NCBI GenBank assembly: GCA_029433345.1
Contig: JAQTHY010000001.1
Span: forward strand, 62,001 to 126,000
Origin: Orbaceae bacterium ESL0727
Lineage (GTDB): Bacteria > Pseudomonadota > Gammaproteobacteria > Enterobacterales > Orbaceae
DNA: 64,000 nucleotides
Reading direction: 5' to 3'
Under the pieces are notes generated by a model. That model made no database searches. It saw nothing but the letters and a program-made list of their open reading frames with translations, and was not told the DNA's origin. Numbering within the stretch: position 1 is the first letter of the stretch; each line of letters begins with the position of its first letter. This document shows positions 17,836-29,300 of the stretch, in pieces. Position numbers and translations under genes: made by a program.

Positions 17836-18738
17836 TTACTCTCCTTTTGGTTGCTGTTCTTCAACAATATGATCCGTACGCAAGAGGTTATCATGCGGTG
17901 AATCATTCTTGCCTTTACCATAAAATACCGCGGCTCGTTCATCATCGGTTAATACCGACACCATTCGAGGATCTTCATCTTCATGCAATTGACTGCCGGA
18001 TAGACTTAAATAACGCAAAGCACCACCAAAAGTAATCATCAAATTCTGTGGTGTAAATGTCGTTTTAGTCGGTCCCGAAGCCAGCACAGTTTGATTAATT
18101 AACACGACCTGATCACAAAATTCCGGCACACTACCTAAATTATGGGTAGAAACCAAAATCAGATGTCCTTCTTGACGTAAGATTTTTAACAGATCGATAA
18201 TGGCATTTTCGGTTTTAACATCAACGCCAGTAAAAGGTTCATCTAAAAGTAAAACTTTCCCTTGTTGTGCTAAGGCTCTCGCTAAAAAAACACGTTTTTT
18301 TTGGCCGCCTGATAACTCACCAATTTGCCGATTTTTCAGCTCGGTCATGCTCACCTTTTCTAACGCAAGATCAACTTGGCGTTTATCTTCTTTAGACGGA
18401 ATCCGCAAAAAAGACATATGCCCATAACGACCCATCATCACCACATCAGAAACTAATACCGGGAAATCCCAATCCACCTCTTCTGTTTGTGGAACATAAG
18501 CAATTAAGTTCTCCTTTAACGCTTGTTTAACGGGTAAATCATTAAGGGTGACTTTGCCTTTCGTTGGGCGAACCATACCCATAATTGTTTTAAACAATGT
18601 CGACTTACCACTACCATTAATGCCAACTAAAGCACAAACTGTACCACCTTCTAATGCAAAACTGGCATCATGAATCGCTGTATAGCCATTATTGTAAGTA
18701 ACGGTAATATCATCAACATTTAATTTAATCTGCGCCAT
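17836..18738 (-). CDS. sitB: Manganese/iron ABC transporter ATPase SitB
   Basis: Cytosolic ATPase subunit of the SitABCD importer. Walker [12 protein letters not shown] (about 37-47), signature LSGGQKKRV, Walker [11 protein letters not shown] and the H-loop VSTHN are present. The chain is 300 residues. The last ~55 residues form a charged tail (HEDEDPRM onward) beyond the nucleotide-binding domain, also seen in other SitB/YfeB proteins. It lies between sitA (12-bp gap) and sitC (6-bp gap). Confidence 0.93.
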   Translation of the reverse strand: MAQIKLNVDDITVTYNNGYTAIHDASFALEGGTVCALVGINGSGKSTLFKTIMGMVRPTKGKVTLNDLPVKQALKENLIAYVPQTEEVDWDFPVLVSDVVMMGRYGHMSFLRIPSKEDKRQVDLALEKVSMTELKNRQIGELSGGQKKRVFLARALAQQGKVLLLDEPFTGVDVKTENAIIDLLKILRQEGHLILVSTHNLGSVPEFCDQVVLINQTVLASGPTKTTFTPQNLMITFGGALRYLSLSGSQLHEDEDPRMVSVLTDDERAAVFYGKGKNDSPHDNLLRTDHIVEEQQPKGE

Positions 18739-18750
18739 TTCCCCGTCCTT

Positions 18751-19671
18751 TTATTCTTCGAATGCTTTAGCAATTGTGCCAACAGTTACGTTAAGAAGAT
18801 CAATATAGGTCGGTACCGGACCATCTGCATTCGACAGTGAATCTACATATAATACGCCACCATATTTAATATCCGTTTCACGACTCACCTGAATAGCCGG
18901 TTTATTGGATACCGTACTTTCACTAAATATGACAGGAATTTTATTGGTATTCACTAAATCAATCACTTTTTTTACTTGTTGCGGTGTCCCTTGTCCCTCG
19001 GCATTAATTGGCCATAAATAAGCTTCTTTCATATGATAATCTTTCGCCAAATAACTAAATGCCCCTTCACTGGTCACTAACCAACGCTTTTCAGCGGGAA
19101 TAGTGTCTAATCGTTGACGTAATTTGCTATCTAATGCCTTGATTTTTTCCGCATATAGCGCCGCATTTCGATTATAGATCTCACTATTTTTAGGATCATA
19201 TTTTATTAACGCAGCACGAATATTATCGATATAGGTTAAGGCTAACGTTGGAGACATCCAAGCATGTGGATTAGGATTTCCTTTATAACTGCCTTCTTGG
19301 ATCGGCATAGGTGTGATCCCTTCTGTCACCACAACCGCCGGCACATTTTTGATATCTTCAAAAAAACGGGTAAACCAGAGCTCCAGATTCAAGCCATTCC
19401 AAAGGACTAAATCAGCAGATTGCACTTTGACAATATCTTTAGGGGTAGGTTCGTATCCATGAATTTCAGCGCCCGCTTTAGTTATCGACTCAACTGTTGC
19501 AGCATCGCCCGCCACATTTTGCGCAATATCTTGGATAATAGTAAACGTAGTCACAACTTTAATTTTTTTATCGGCAGCTTGTGCAGGCGCAATAAGCCCC
19601 ATTAACAGCAGCAATGATGTAAGGATAGCGGTGAGTAATTTTTTACGGTTTTTATAAAAGATAAACATCAT
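18751..19671 (-). CDS. sitA: Manganese/iron-binding periplasmic protein SitA
   Basis: Cluster 9 metal-binding protein that delivers Mn(II)/Fe(II) to SitCD. A signal peptide is visible (KNRKKLLTAILTSLLLLMGLIAPAQA, cleavage near residue 33). Metal ligands of the family fit GAEIHGYEP (His), NPHAWMSP (His), TSEGAFSYL (Glu) and the late VLYVDSLS (Asp). The 306-residue length is normal. First gene of the operon, AAGGA upstream of its ATG, with a strong Fur box at 19705-19723. Confidence 0.94.
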   Translation of the reverse strand: MMFIFYKNRKKLLTAILTSLLLLMGLIAPAQAADKKIKVVTTFTIIQDIAQNVAGDAATVESITKAGAEIHGYEPTPKDIVKVQSADLVLWNGLNLELWFTRFFEDIKNVPAVVVTEGITPMPIQEGSYKGNPNPHAWMSPTLALTYIDNIRAALIKYDPKNSEIYNRNAALYAEKIKALDSKLRQRLDTIPAEKRWLVTSEGAFSYLAKDYHMKEAYLWPINAEGQGTPQQVKKVIDLVNTNKIPVIFSESTVSNKPAIQVSRETDIKYGGVLYVDSLSNADGPVPTYIDLLNVTVGTIAKAFEE

Positions 19672-19704
19672 GAGTCATCCTTAGATAGCGTCTCTTCTTT
19701 TAAT

Positions 19705-19723
19705 GATAATGAGAATTATTATT
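19705..19723 (-). promoter_or_regulatory. Fur box upstream of sitABCD
   Basis: GATAATGAGAATTATTATT matches 16 of 19 bases of the Fur consensus. It lies 34-52 bp before the sitA start, a good place to block a promoter. Iron-dependent repression is the expected outcome; an MntR site was not found by eye. Confidence 0.78.
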
Positions 19724-20018
19724 ATTCAAATCAGCCAAGTCAACTTTTTTCTCTCAAAATCGAACTTGTCCATTAACGTCAATATCATCATATGACTGCA
19801 ATCATTAATTGATCGCTTTAGTATATTAGAATTAAATGAAGATAAATGCATCTATTAAAATAATCGTTATTACCCATATTTACAAGTTCCGTTATCTCTT
19901 ATTCTCAGCTAGGCTACCAACCTAAAGTATCAAAAAGTAGAATTATCCCAAACCCACGCCTCCCTTCAACATCACACTACTTACTCCAATCATAATAAAA
20001 AACAGCATTTTTATTTCA

Positions 20019-20052
20019 AAGTTTCAGAACTATACTACGTTTATGTCAAATT
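20019..20052 (+). repeat. Dispersed ~30-bp repeat, copy C
   Basis: Reads AAGTTTCAGAACTATACT then ACGTTTATGTCAAATTT. It lies 340 bp upstream of the exoprotein gene. It is in the same orientation as copy D at 32965, so the two directly flank the exoprotein, its immunity gene and the SymE-like ORF. Confidence 0.83.
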
Positions 20053-20392
20053 TTTAGGGGTGGATTTATTTTTTCTCTCTAATCTTTCCTATGTTGTTTT
20101 CTCTTTTTGATTTTTTGCTTTCTGATTTCAATGCTGCTTATCCCTTTTCTGACCAATAAAAAAGCATATTTTACTTGAGTGGTTTTATCAATTTCTTGAT
20201 TAAATGATGAAATTAGTCATTGATCTTATGGGTGAGACTATTTATTATTTTAAGCTTTTGCGCTAAACGTAAACGTTAATCATTTTTTTGGAAAGTAGTT
20301 TTGCGGTTAGCGAATAATAATAAACCAATAATAATTAGCGAGTTATTGTTCTTTGTAATTTGCTGCAAGAATGGAATGATAAGGAAGAAAAT

Positions 20393-23300
20393 ATGAATAA
20401 GCACTTTTATCGAGTGGTGTTTAATCGTACCCGGCGTATGTTGATGGTGGTGGCCGAGATTGCTAAGGCGCATAACGGTGAAAGTGCGGGTGAGGTAGCA
20501 GGTGCCGCTAATCTAGGCAATACAACTGCGCCAGCAATGGGGTCTCGGCTAACCGTGGCGCGATTATCGACGCTTACCTTTGCTACTTATTTAGCTTTAG
20601 GGTTGGTCGCCTTTTCGTCTTCTTTTATTTCGTCATCGGCTGTTGCCAGCACCATCAAAGCAGATACCAGTACCCCTAAAAATCAGCAGCCGATAATTAT
20701 TCCGACCGCCAATGGCGCCACGCAAGTCAATATCAAAACACCCAATAAAAATGGCCTCTCCCATAATAAATACAGCCAATTTGATGTGTCAGATAAAGGG
20801 GTGATTCTGAATAATGCCACTAAGAACAGCAAAACGCAGCTGGCGGGTTATATTCAAGGTAATGAATTTTTAAAGCAAAGTGGCGGCGCTAAGATTATTT
20901 TAAATGAAGTCAATAGCCGAAATCCGTCACAACTCAATGGCTATATCGAAGTGGCTGGGCAAAAAGCGCAGGTGGTGATTGCCAATGCAGCCGGCATTAC
21001 CTGTAATGGCTGCGGCTTTATTAATGCTGAGCGAAGCACCTTAACCACGGGGATTCCAGTGATTTTAGCTGGCCAGTTAGCCGGTTATCGCGTCGAACAA
21101 GGCACCATTACCGTGACCGGCAAAGGGCTGGATTCGAGTGGTCAGGATTATACTGATATCATTGCCAGGGCTGTGTCGATTAATTCCGCGGTTTGGGCCA
21201 ATGATATTAGTGTGATTACCGGACAAAACGAGGTGAGTGCCGATACCCAGTCGGTCACCTCTATCGAAGAGGTCTTAGCAGCTAATGCGACTAACGCGTC
21301 CAATGTGACTAATAGCCCCAATACCAATAAAACAACTAATTCTAACCAATCTACTCATGCTAATCCATCAGCTAAACCGGAGGTGTCGATTGATGTGGCG
21401 GCATTAGGGGGCATGTATGCTGGTAAGATTCGGCTAATCGGGACCGAAAAAGGGGTTGGCGTGCGTAATGCCGGTGAGATTGGGACCAGTGCCGGTAATT
21501 TAACGCTGTCTGCCGACGGTAAAATCGGTAATCTGGGCGCCATGCAAGCGCAGCAAAATGTGGTGATAAAAAGCCAAACTGCAATTGACAATACCAAGTC
21601 CATTTATGGTCAGCAAAATGTTATTTTAGCCAGCCAAATGGCGATAGATAACCAAAGCAGTCTGGTGGCGGGTAAAGATATGGCGCTGACCGCACAAGCG
21701 GTGACCAGCGGTGCAGATAGCACCTTAGCCGCTGGGGTGGATAAGCAAGGTAAATTGACCAAACCAGGGAATCTCACCGTCAAAGCAGAGACGATAACCT
21801 TGGCGGGGAAGAACTTAACCACACAAGCGGTCACACTCAAAAGCCAAGGTAAAACCGATTTGCGCGGCAGCGTGACGCAAGCCGGCACTTTGACGGTCAC
21901 CGGGCAAGATATTGATGCAGAGGGAGCCACCCTTCGCAGCGAAGGCGATACCACGCTGACCGCCGATAATCACCTTGATACCCAAAAGGTGACAGCCCAA
22001 ACCGGCGGCGTCTTTACCGCTAATGCTAAAGCGATAACGAATCATGAGGCCGTTATCTCAAGTGGCAAGGCTATCAGCTTAACCGCGCAGTCCATTGACA
22101 GTCAGTCTGCTAAGCTAGTCTCACAGCACGCCATTCAGCTAACCGCAACCGACCGCATCAATACAAGTGATGCGCAGCTTAGTGCTCAGCAATCGATTAC
22201 TTTACAAGCCAATGATATCGCCAATAACCGCGCCATTTTACGCAGTGGTGAAGGGATAACCCTTCGCGCCCAGCAGTTAGCTAATGCAGAGGCCAATTTG
22301 CAAGCAAAAGGCGATATGAGGTTACAAGGCGATAAACTGGATAATCAATCATCAACCCTAATCAGTGAAGGTCAACTGACTCTCAACACTAAGCAGCTAC
22401 TAAATGGCCACGCATCACTGAGCGCTAAAGCTAATTTGCTTATCACGGCGCACGATTTATTGGATAATCGCAGTGCCAATCTGCTGAGTGAAAAAGCCAT
22501 TACCCTTAGCAGTCACACCATCCAAAACGATAATGCGACCCTAAAAGCCAAAGGTGACATTAATGTAACGGCAACTGAGATGGTCAGCAATCATACCACC
22601 GTGATTGGTCAGCAAGCTGTTACCTTGGATGTGACTCAGCTTATGCATAACTATTCGGTGATTAATGCCCTGGGTGATATCACGCTGCGCGGAAAGAGGA
22701 TTGATAATAATCAGAGTGAACTGAGTAGCACGGGTGCGATTTTAGTCAGTGCTGATACCTTTACAAACAGTAGCGCTAGCTTAAATGGCGGCGGTGATAT
22801 TACCCTTACCGCGACCAAGTTGACGAATGATAACGCCACCTTGTCGGGCAATCAGAATCTTACCATTCATGCTACTCAGTTTAGCAATCAAACCGCTAAG
22901 CTGAGCTTTGTTGGTAATATTGATATTAAGGCAAGTGAGATAGATAATCAAAACGCCACGTGGCTTACGACTGGTTTTTTGACTGTTAAGAGTGACAAGC
23001 TCAATAACCAATATGCCGATTTGCAGTCAGTCAACGCCCTTACCCTTAACAGTCGTGAGCTTGATAATCAGTTTGCGCATCTATTTAGCGAGGCGGATTT
23101 ATCACTGCACGGCGGTAACCTCAATAATGATAATTCATCGCTGACAGCTAACGGTGACATGACGATTGTAGGGGATACAGTCAGTGCTAATCAAGCCTCC
23201 CTATTTTCGGGTGATGATTATGTTATGCAAGCCAATGCATTGGCACTCAATGAAACCACTCTCCAAAGCCAAGGTAATCTTACTTTACATGCCGATACTC

Positions 23301-26300
23301 GGTTAGAAGCTAAACAAGCTACTTTGATTACGGATAAACAGCTGCAGTTAACAGCGCAAGATAGTGATTTAACGGGGAGTGCTTTAAGTGCTAAAGGTGA
23401 CTTAACAGTTAACGCTAGCCGTAACCTGACTAACAATCAAGCTAATTGGGTCAGTGAAGGCAATATTGTGGTAAATGCGGCAAATTACCTCAATCAAAAG
23501 GCGCAGTTAGCTGCGCAAGGTAATTTAGTTATGACTGCGGATACGCTCAAAAATGATGAGAGCGAGCTTATCAGTTATGGCGATATTACCTTAATCACTG
23601 GCACGCTCTCTGAGCAATCTGCTTTTCTTAATGCATTAGGTAATATCACAATACATAGTGACGCAGAGCAAGATAACCGCCAAGCACAGATTATCAGTGG
23701 TAAGTCTATCGCCCTCACTGGCCAGCAAATCGATAACCGCAAGCTGGAGATGCAGGCGCAAGATAACCTGACTATCACATCCAGTGAGGATACGAATAAT
23801 CGGCAAGCCATTATCATTGCCGGTAAAAATCTCTCGATAAGTGGACAAACCGTTAATAACGACTCTGCTAAAATTAAATCAGATAATGATTTTCGCATCA
23901 CTAGCCAGACAACTAATAATCAGTATGCCCTTCTTTTATCCAGTGGTAAATTAAATGTTACCGCTACAAACCTTCTCGATAATCAGTATGCCGATATCCG
24001 AGCAAGTCGAGATATAGCGCTAAATGCCGGCGCATTAGACAATCAAGGCCACTATCAGCAAGGCACCTTACTTGGCCAACATAGTTTACTCGTGAGTGAT
24101 AAAGCGATTACCCTTAATGCCGATAATCTGAATAATCAAGCAGGGCAACTGAGTGCCAAGGGTGATATTGCGATTAATGCCAAACAGTTTGATAACCAAT
24201 TAGCGACTTTAGTTAGTAGTGGCACTATTAACGCTCACGCTGATGCCATCAATAATACTTCTGCTATTTATAAAGCGGATAAGGCTATCACCCTTACGGT
24301 CGCGGGTAACCTAAATAACCAAGCAGCCACCTTACTGGCGGGCAGTGAGCTTTCCTTAACCGCCACACAGATAAATAACACTTTGGCAGGCCTGCAAAGT
24401 ACTGGCGATATGCAGATTAGGGCCAGCACGCTGTTAGATAATCAGCAAGCCAAACTTATTGCTGGGAATAACCTCACCTTACAGGCCGCAGAAATAAATA
24501 ATACGCAAGCTACGATACAGGCACAAGGTAACACGTCATTGACTGCGCAAAATCTACATAACCAAAATGCTAACGTGACCAGTCAGCAAAATCTGACCAT
24601 TGATGCCGTGCAGCAGTTAGATAATCAATCTGCTACGTTAGTGGCGGGCAGTAATCTTGCTGTAAATAGCGCCATTTTGAATAATCAAGACAGTAAATGG
24701 CAAGCTGGGAAAGTGCTCTCCGTTACCGCGGAGCAAATGGATAATCAATCCGCTTTACTGAAAAGTGGTAAAGCGACCCATTTAGCTATTACGCAGCACC
24801 TTAACAACAATCAAGCGACCTTAGTCAGTAACGGTGATATACAGATAAGTGCGGATACGACCAATAATACCCATGCGACTTTATCGGCGGATAAGGCAAT
24901 CACGGCCACTATTAACGGACTGCTTGATAACAGCAATGCTCTTTGGCTCTCGGGCACTCATCTATCACTTACTGCGGGTGAAATCAACAACGAGCAGGTC
25001 GCCATGCAAGCAGGTGTCAGCATGACTATTGCTTCGGCAACACATCTTAATAACCATAAAGCGACTATCGTTGCCGGTTTAGGTGGCATGCAAATCAGTG
25101 CAAACACTTTAGATAACCACGAAGCAGAATTAAATAGTAAAGGTGATATGACTTTAACGGCGGGTGATACGCTTAATAACCAGCAAGCCAAACTGGTGAG
25201 TGAACAAAATCTGACCCTTCAGGCAACACAGCTGCATAATGAGCAGGCTGATTTACAAGCTAAAGGCAATTTACTCCTTGCAGCGACAAAACTTTATAAT
25301 CAAAACGCCACGTTACTGAGTCTACAAAATATTATTCTGCAGGCTAAAAACAGTGGCGGTAATTCGGGTGCGTTGGGTACGCCTAATAGGGCAGGCAGCA
25401 ATGATGCACATCTGGATAATAGCTTAGCCAATCTTACGGCGCAGGGCGATATTCTGCTCACCTCGGATAATACCCTGGATAACAGACAAGGCACACTGCA
25501 GGCTAATCACGCCATTACCCTTACGGCTACCGGTGAGCTAATTAACCAAAAAGCGAACCTAAAAACCCAAGGACAAATTAATGTACAAGCGGCTAACATC
25601 CAAAACCAAGCCAGTGAGCTGATTGGGGAAACTATCCAGCTAAAAACCGGCATCTTACATAATAACCAAGCCAAATTAACGGCAGGGAAACGAGAAGAGA
25701 TTACAGCAACTGACTTGATTAATACCGATGCTACTTTACTGGCCAGTGATTTAGTGGTCAATGCCGGTCACTTAACTGGCGATGGCAAACTGCTGGCCGA
25801 TAAATCCCTCACCGTCACCTTACAAAATGCCTTTACCAATTTGAGTGAGATGATAACCAATGGCACCTTGACCCTTAACAGCCAAAGTGTGGTGGAAAAC
25901 CAAGGCAAAATGCTAGCCGGTGATACAGTTATTTTGAATGTCAACGCAGCAAACAGCGCCCCTACATCTGGTGTGCCTAGTACCTCATCGCCTGCGCCTT
26001 TACCCTCACCCGCGCTTATCACCAATAGCGAACACGGTGTTATCGAAGCCGATAATCTGCAGGTAAATGGCGATAATCTCACTAACTATGGTCTGATTAA
26101 TGCCGGCGTTATAAATGTTAATCTCGCCGGTAGTCTAATGAACTTAGGCAAGGCACGGTTTTATGGTGATAGGGTCACGATTAGAGCGGGGACAGTCGCT
26201 AACCGTGGGGACAGTTTAGATGCCTCAGTCACCCCAACCTTAGCCGCGCGTGAAGCGATGGCAATAAGTGCCGATATCATTAATAACGACAATCACGCCT

Positions 26301-29300
26301 TAATGCTTAGTTTGGGGAATTTTAGCTTAAATGCGACCACGATTAATAATCACTCGGCAACCATTGAATCGCAAGGCAATATGCAAGTTAATGCGGACAC
26401 AGTGAATAATGCCAATGATTTACTGGAAACCGAATTAGTTCAGATAGATAAATCCCATATGGTGGAATATTCACCATTTGGGTCAGCAAATCGTTATAAG
26501 ACTGATGAGGTGAGTATTCAGAAAGGTAGAAGCAGTCATCATAAAGAATGGATATTAATAACCCCTGAGCGCTGTTACCAAAACTGCTATATATTCAAGC
26601 AATATGATTATGATATTCTCACCTATCAAACGCAAATTACCACCACTAACCCAGCGGATATTACAGCGGGGCAAAATCTTACTATCCACTCGAGCACAGT
26701 CAATAACGATAACAGTAAAATCTTAGCTGGCAATGATTTAGGCCTGTTTGTCACCAATCTTAATAACAACTCTGTCCAAGGAATTAATCGGGTCGAAGAT
26801 AATGGTGACCTGATTGACCATTATCGTAAGAGTAAAAAGAAAAAATTTCATAGCAGAGTTTATCGTCACAGAACCTCGACCTCTGATTATCACAATATCG
26901 TCGATACGGCGCTTGACCTCGGTAATGCTAAGATAGAGGACCATACTGCAACCAGCACCAGTCAGCTGAATGACAAAGCCCGCGATACCGTCAGTGTCAC
27001 AAACAGTGCACAAATCAGTACGGTTAATGCTGCGGTCAGCACGGATAAATCCCTAACGCCCGTGACGAGTACTAATATTAGCGTATCGGGTGTGACGCTC
27101 ACGCCAGCCCAAACAACGGCAACTAACAGTGTAGCTATTGGCAGTATTACCAATAATAATCCAACGGTTATTGCGGCAACCAATAGTCAAACTAGCCAGG
27201 CGAGTGGGGTTGCGCTATCTAATGCGGCCAATCCAGCCAGCAGTATGCAGATTAACGAAGCGGCAATCAGTCAGCCGGGCATCACCATTAGTCTGGTCGA
27301 ACCCAATACCGCGTTACCTACGAGCTCTATTTATACCGTAGGTAAGGAAGTGAATAAAAACTATGTAATTGAGACTGACCCGAAGTTTACCAATTATAAG
27401 AAGTGGCTCAGTTCGGACTATATGTTTAATCAATTGCGTCTTGACCCGAACAATATCCAAAAACGTCTTGGAGATGGCTATTATGAGCAGCAACTGATTA
27501 AGCAGCAAATCGTCACCTTAACCGGGCAACGCTACTTAGGTAATTACCAAAATGATATGGTGCAGTACCAAGCTTTGATGAATGCGGGTGTCACCTTTGC
27601 CAATAACTATAATCTAACCGTCGGGGTGGCCTTAACCGATAAACAGATGCAAGCGTTGACTTCCGACATCGTCTGGTTTGTCAGCAAAACAGTCACGATT
27701 AACGGCAAAGAAGAATCGGTGCTGGTGCCGCAAGTGTATGTGGTGAATCGTCCAAAGGTGACCGCTGAAGGGGCACTCTTAGCCGGTAACAACGTTCATA
27801 TCCAAAGTGATGGCACAGTGAACTCCTCAGGGGCTATCTTAGGGAAAGACCAATTAGCCATACTCGCCAACAATGTGAATAATAACGGTGTGCTATCGAG
27901 CGACACGGTTAAAATCGTGGCGAAAGATAGTATCGTCAGTCAAGGCAGTATCCTGGGTAAACACGATGTTGACCTTGCTGCGCAAAACGATATTTTGCTT
28001 AACAGCGAAACTCGCACCACCGCCATTGATTATAATAAAAAGTCCTATGGCCAAAACCACAGCCTTAATGAGGTGATAAACAAAGTCTCACAAATCCAAG
28101 TGACCGAAGGTAATATTCAGTTAACCGCCGGCCATGATATCACGCTTAATGCCGCGCAAATTAGTAATCAAACTAATCCGAATAATCAAAGTAATCCAAC
28201 TAACCTAAATAATAAAAAGGATAATAACAATAATAACGATAAAAAGGATAAAAATGATAATAACGCAGGCCAAACAACCCTAACTGCGGGGCATACTATC
28301 AACGTCAACAGCGTTGAAACCCGCAGTCGGCAAGAAATTCATACCAACAAAAACAACTACCGTAAAACCGATATCACCGAGCAAGTGGGCTCGACTATCC
28401 ACACCACCGGTAATCTTGCCCTGCAAGCGGGGCAGGATATCAGTGTTAGTGCCAGTACAATTAGTAGTGATAAAAACCTCAGCGTTAATGCCGGTCATAC
28501 TATCGACATTGGTGCGAATGAAGAGCAGCTGCACTTAGTTGACCACAGTAAAATGAAATCAAGCGGCTTTTTAAGCAGTGAAACTAAGATTAGCCATGTT
28601 GAGGTAGATAACAGCATGCAAAAAGGCAGTTCGCTTACCGGTGATACGGTCAATATCCACGCAGGCCAGGATATCAAGATTACCGGCAGTGATGTGACCT
28701 CCGACAATGCCCTAACTATCCAGGCAGGCAATAATATCACCATTGATACCGCCAAAGAGTCCTACGCCAAAAAAGAGCAGAACATCACCAAAAAATCAGG
28801 CGTGATGAGTAGTGGTGGTATTGGGGTGACGGTGGGGAAAAATTCCCTCAGTCAAACCCAACAGGGTAATGGCACTGACTATTTAGGGAGTACGATTGGC
28901 AGTACTGGCGACAGTGTTAAGTTGAATGCGGGTAAAAATGTGACGATTTCGGGCAGTGATATCACCGCCGTCAAAGATATCAATGTGACCGGGCAAGATG
29001 TTACCGTGACAGCTATCGAAAATAGTCATACCGATATTACTACGATTAAAAGTAAACAAAGTGGCCTGACGATATCATTAGGGGGCTCGGTTGGCACCAT
29101 TGCCGATAATACGGTGCAAAGTGCTAAAGCCACGAAAGAGACCAAAGATGGCAAACTAAAAACGTTGCAAGAAATCAAAACCGGGCTAACAGCAGTACAA
29201 GGCTGGCAGGCTAATGAACTGGCGCAAGCGGAAAACCCAGAAGGTAATGCTAGTAATAATGGTACGATTGGGGTGAATGTCTCTTATGGCAACAGCTCCT

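Larger units (their letters stand above)
19672..20392. other. Intergenic region between sitA and fhaB
   Basis: A 721-bp divergent spacer holding the sit Fur box and repeat copy C. From about 20060 to 20380 follows a T-rich stretch that must contain the exoprotein promoter. I could not pick out convincing -35/-10 elements. AAGGAAG before position 20393 is the exoprotein ribosome site. No ORF here has coding character. Confidence 0.5.

Noticed and set aside
21650-25760. Regular repeats inside the exoprotein gene considered as a CRISPR-like or satellite array
   Set aside because: The repeats are degenerate at DNA level and in frame; they encode the haemagglutinin beta-helix repeats.
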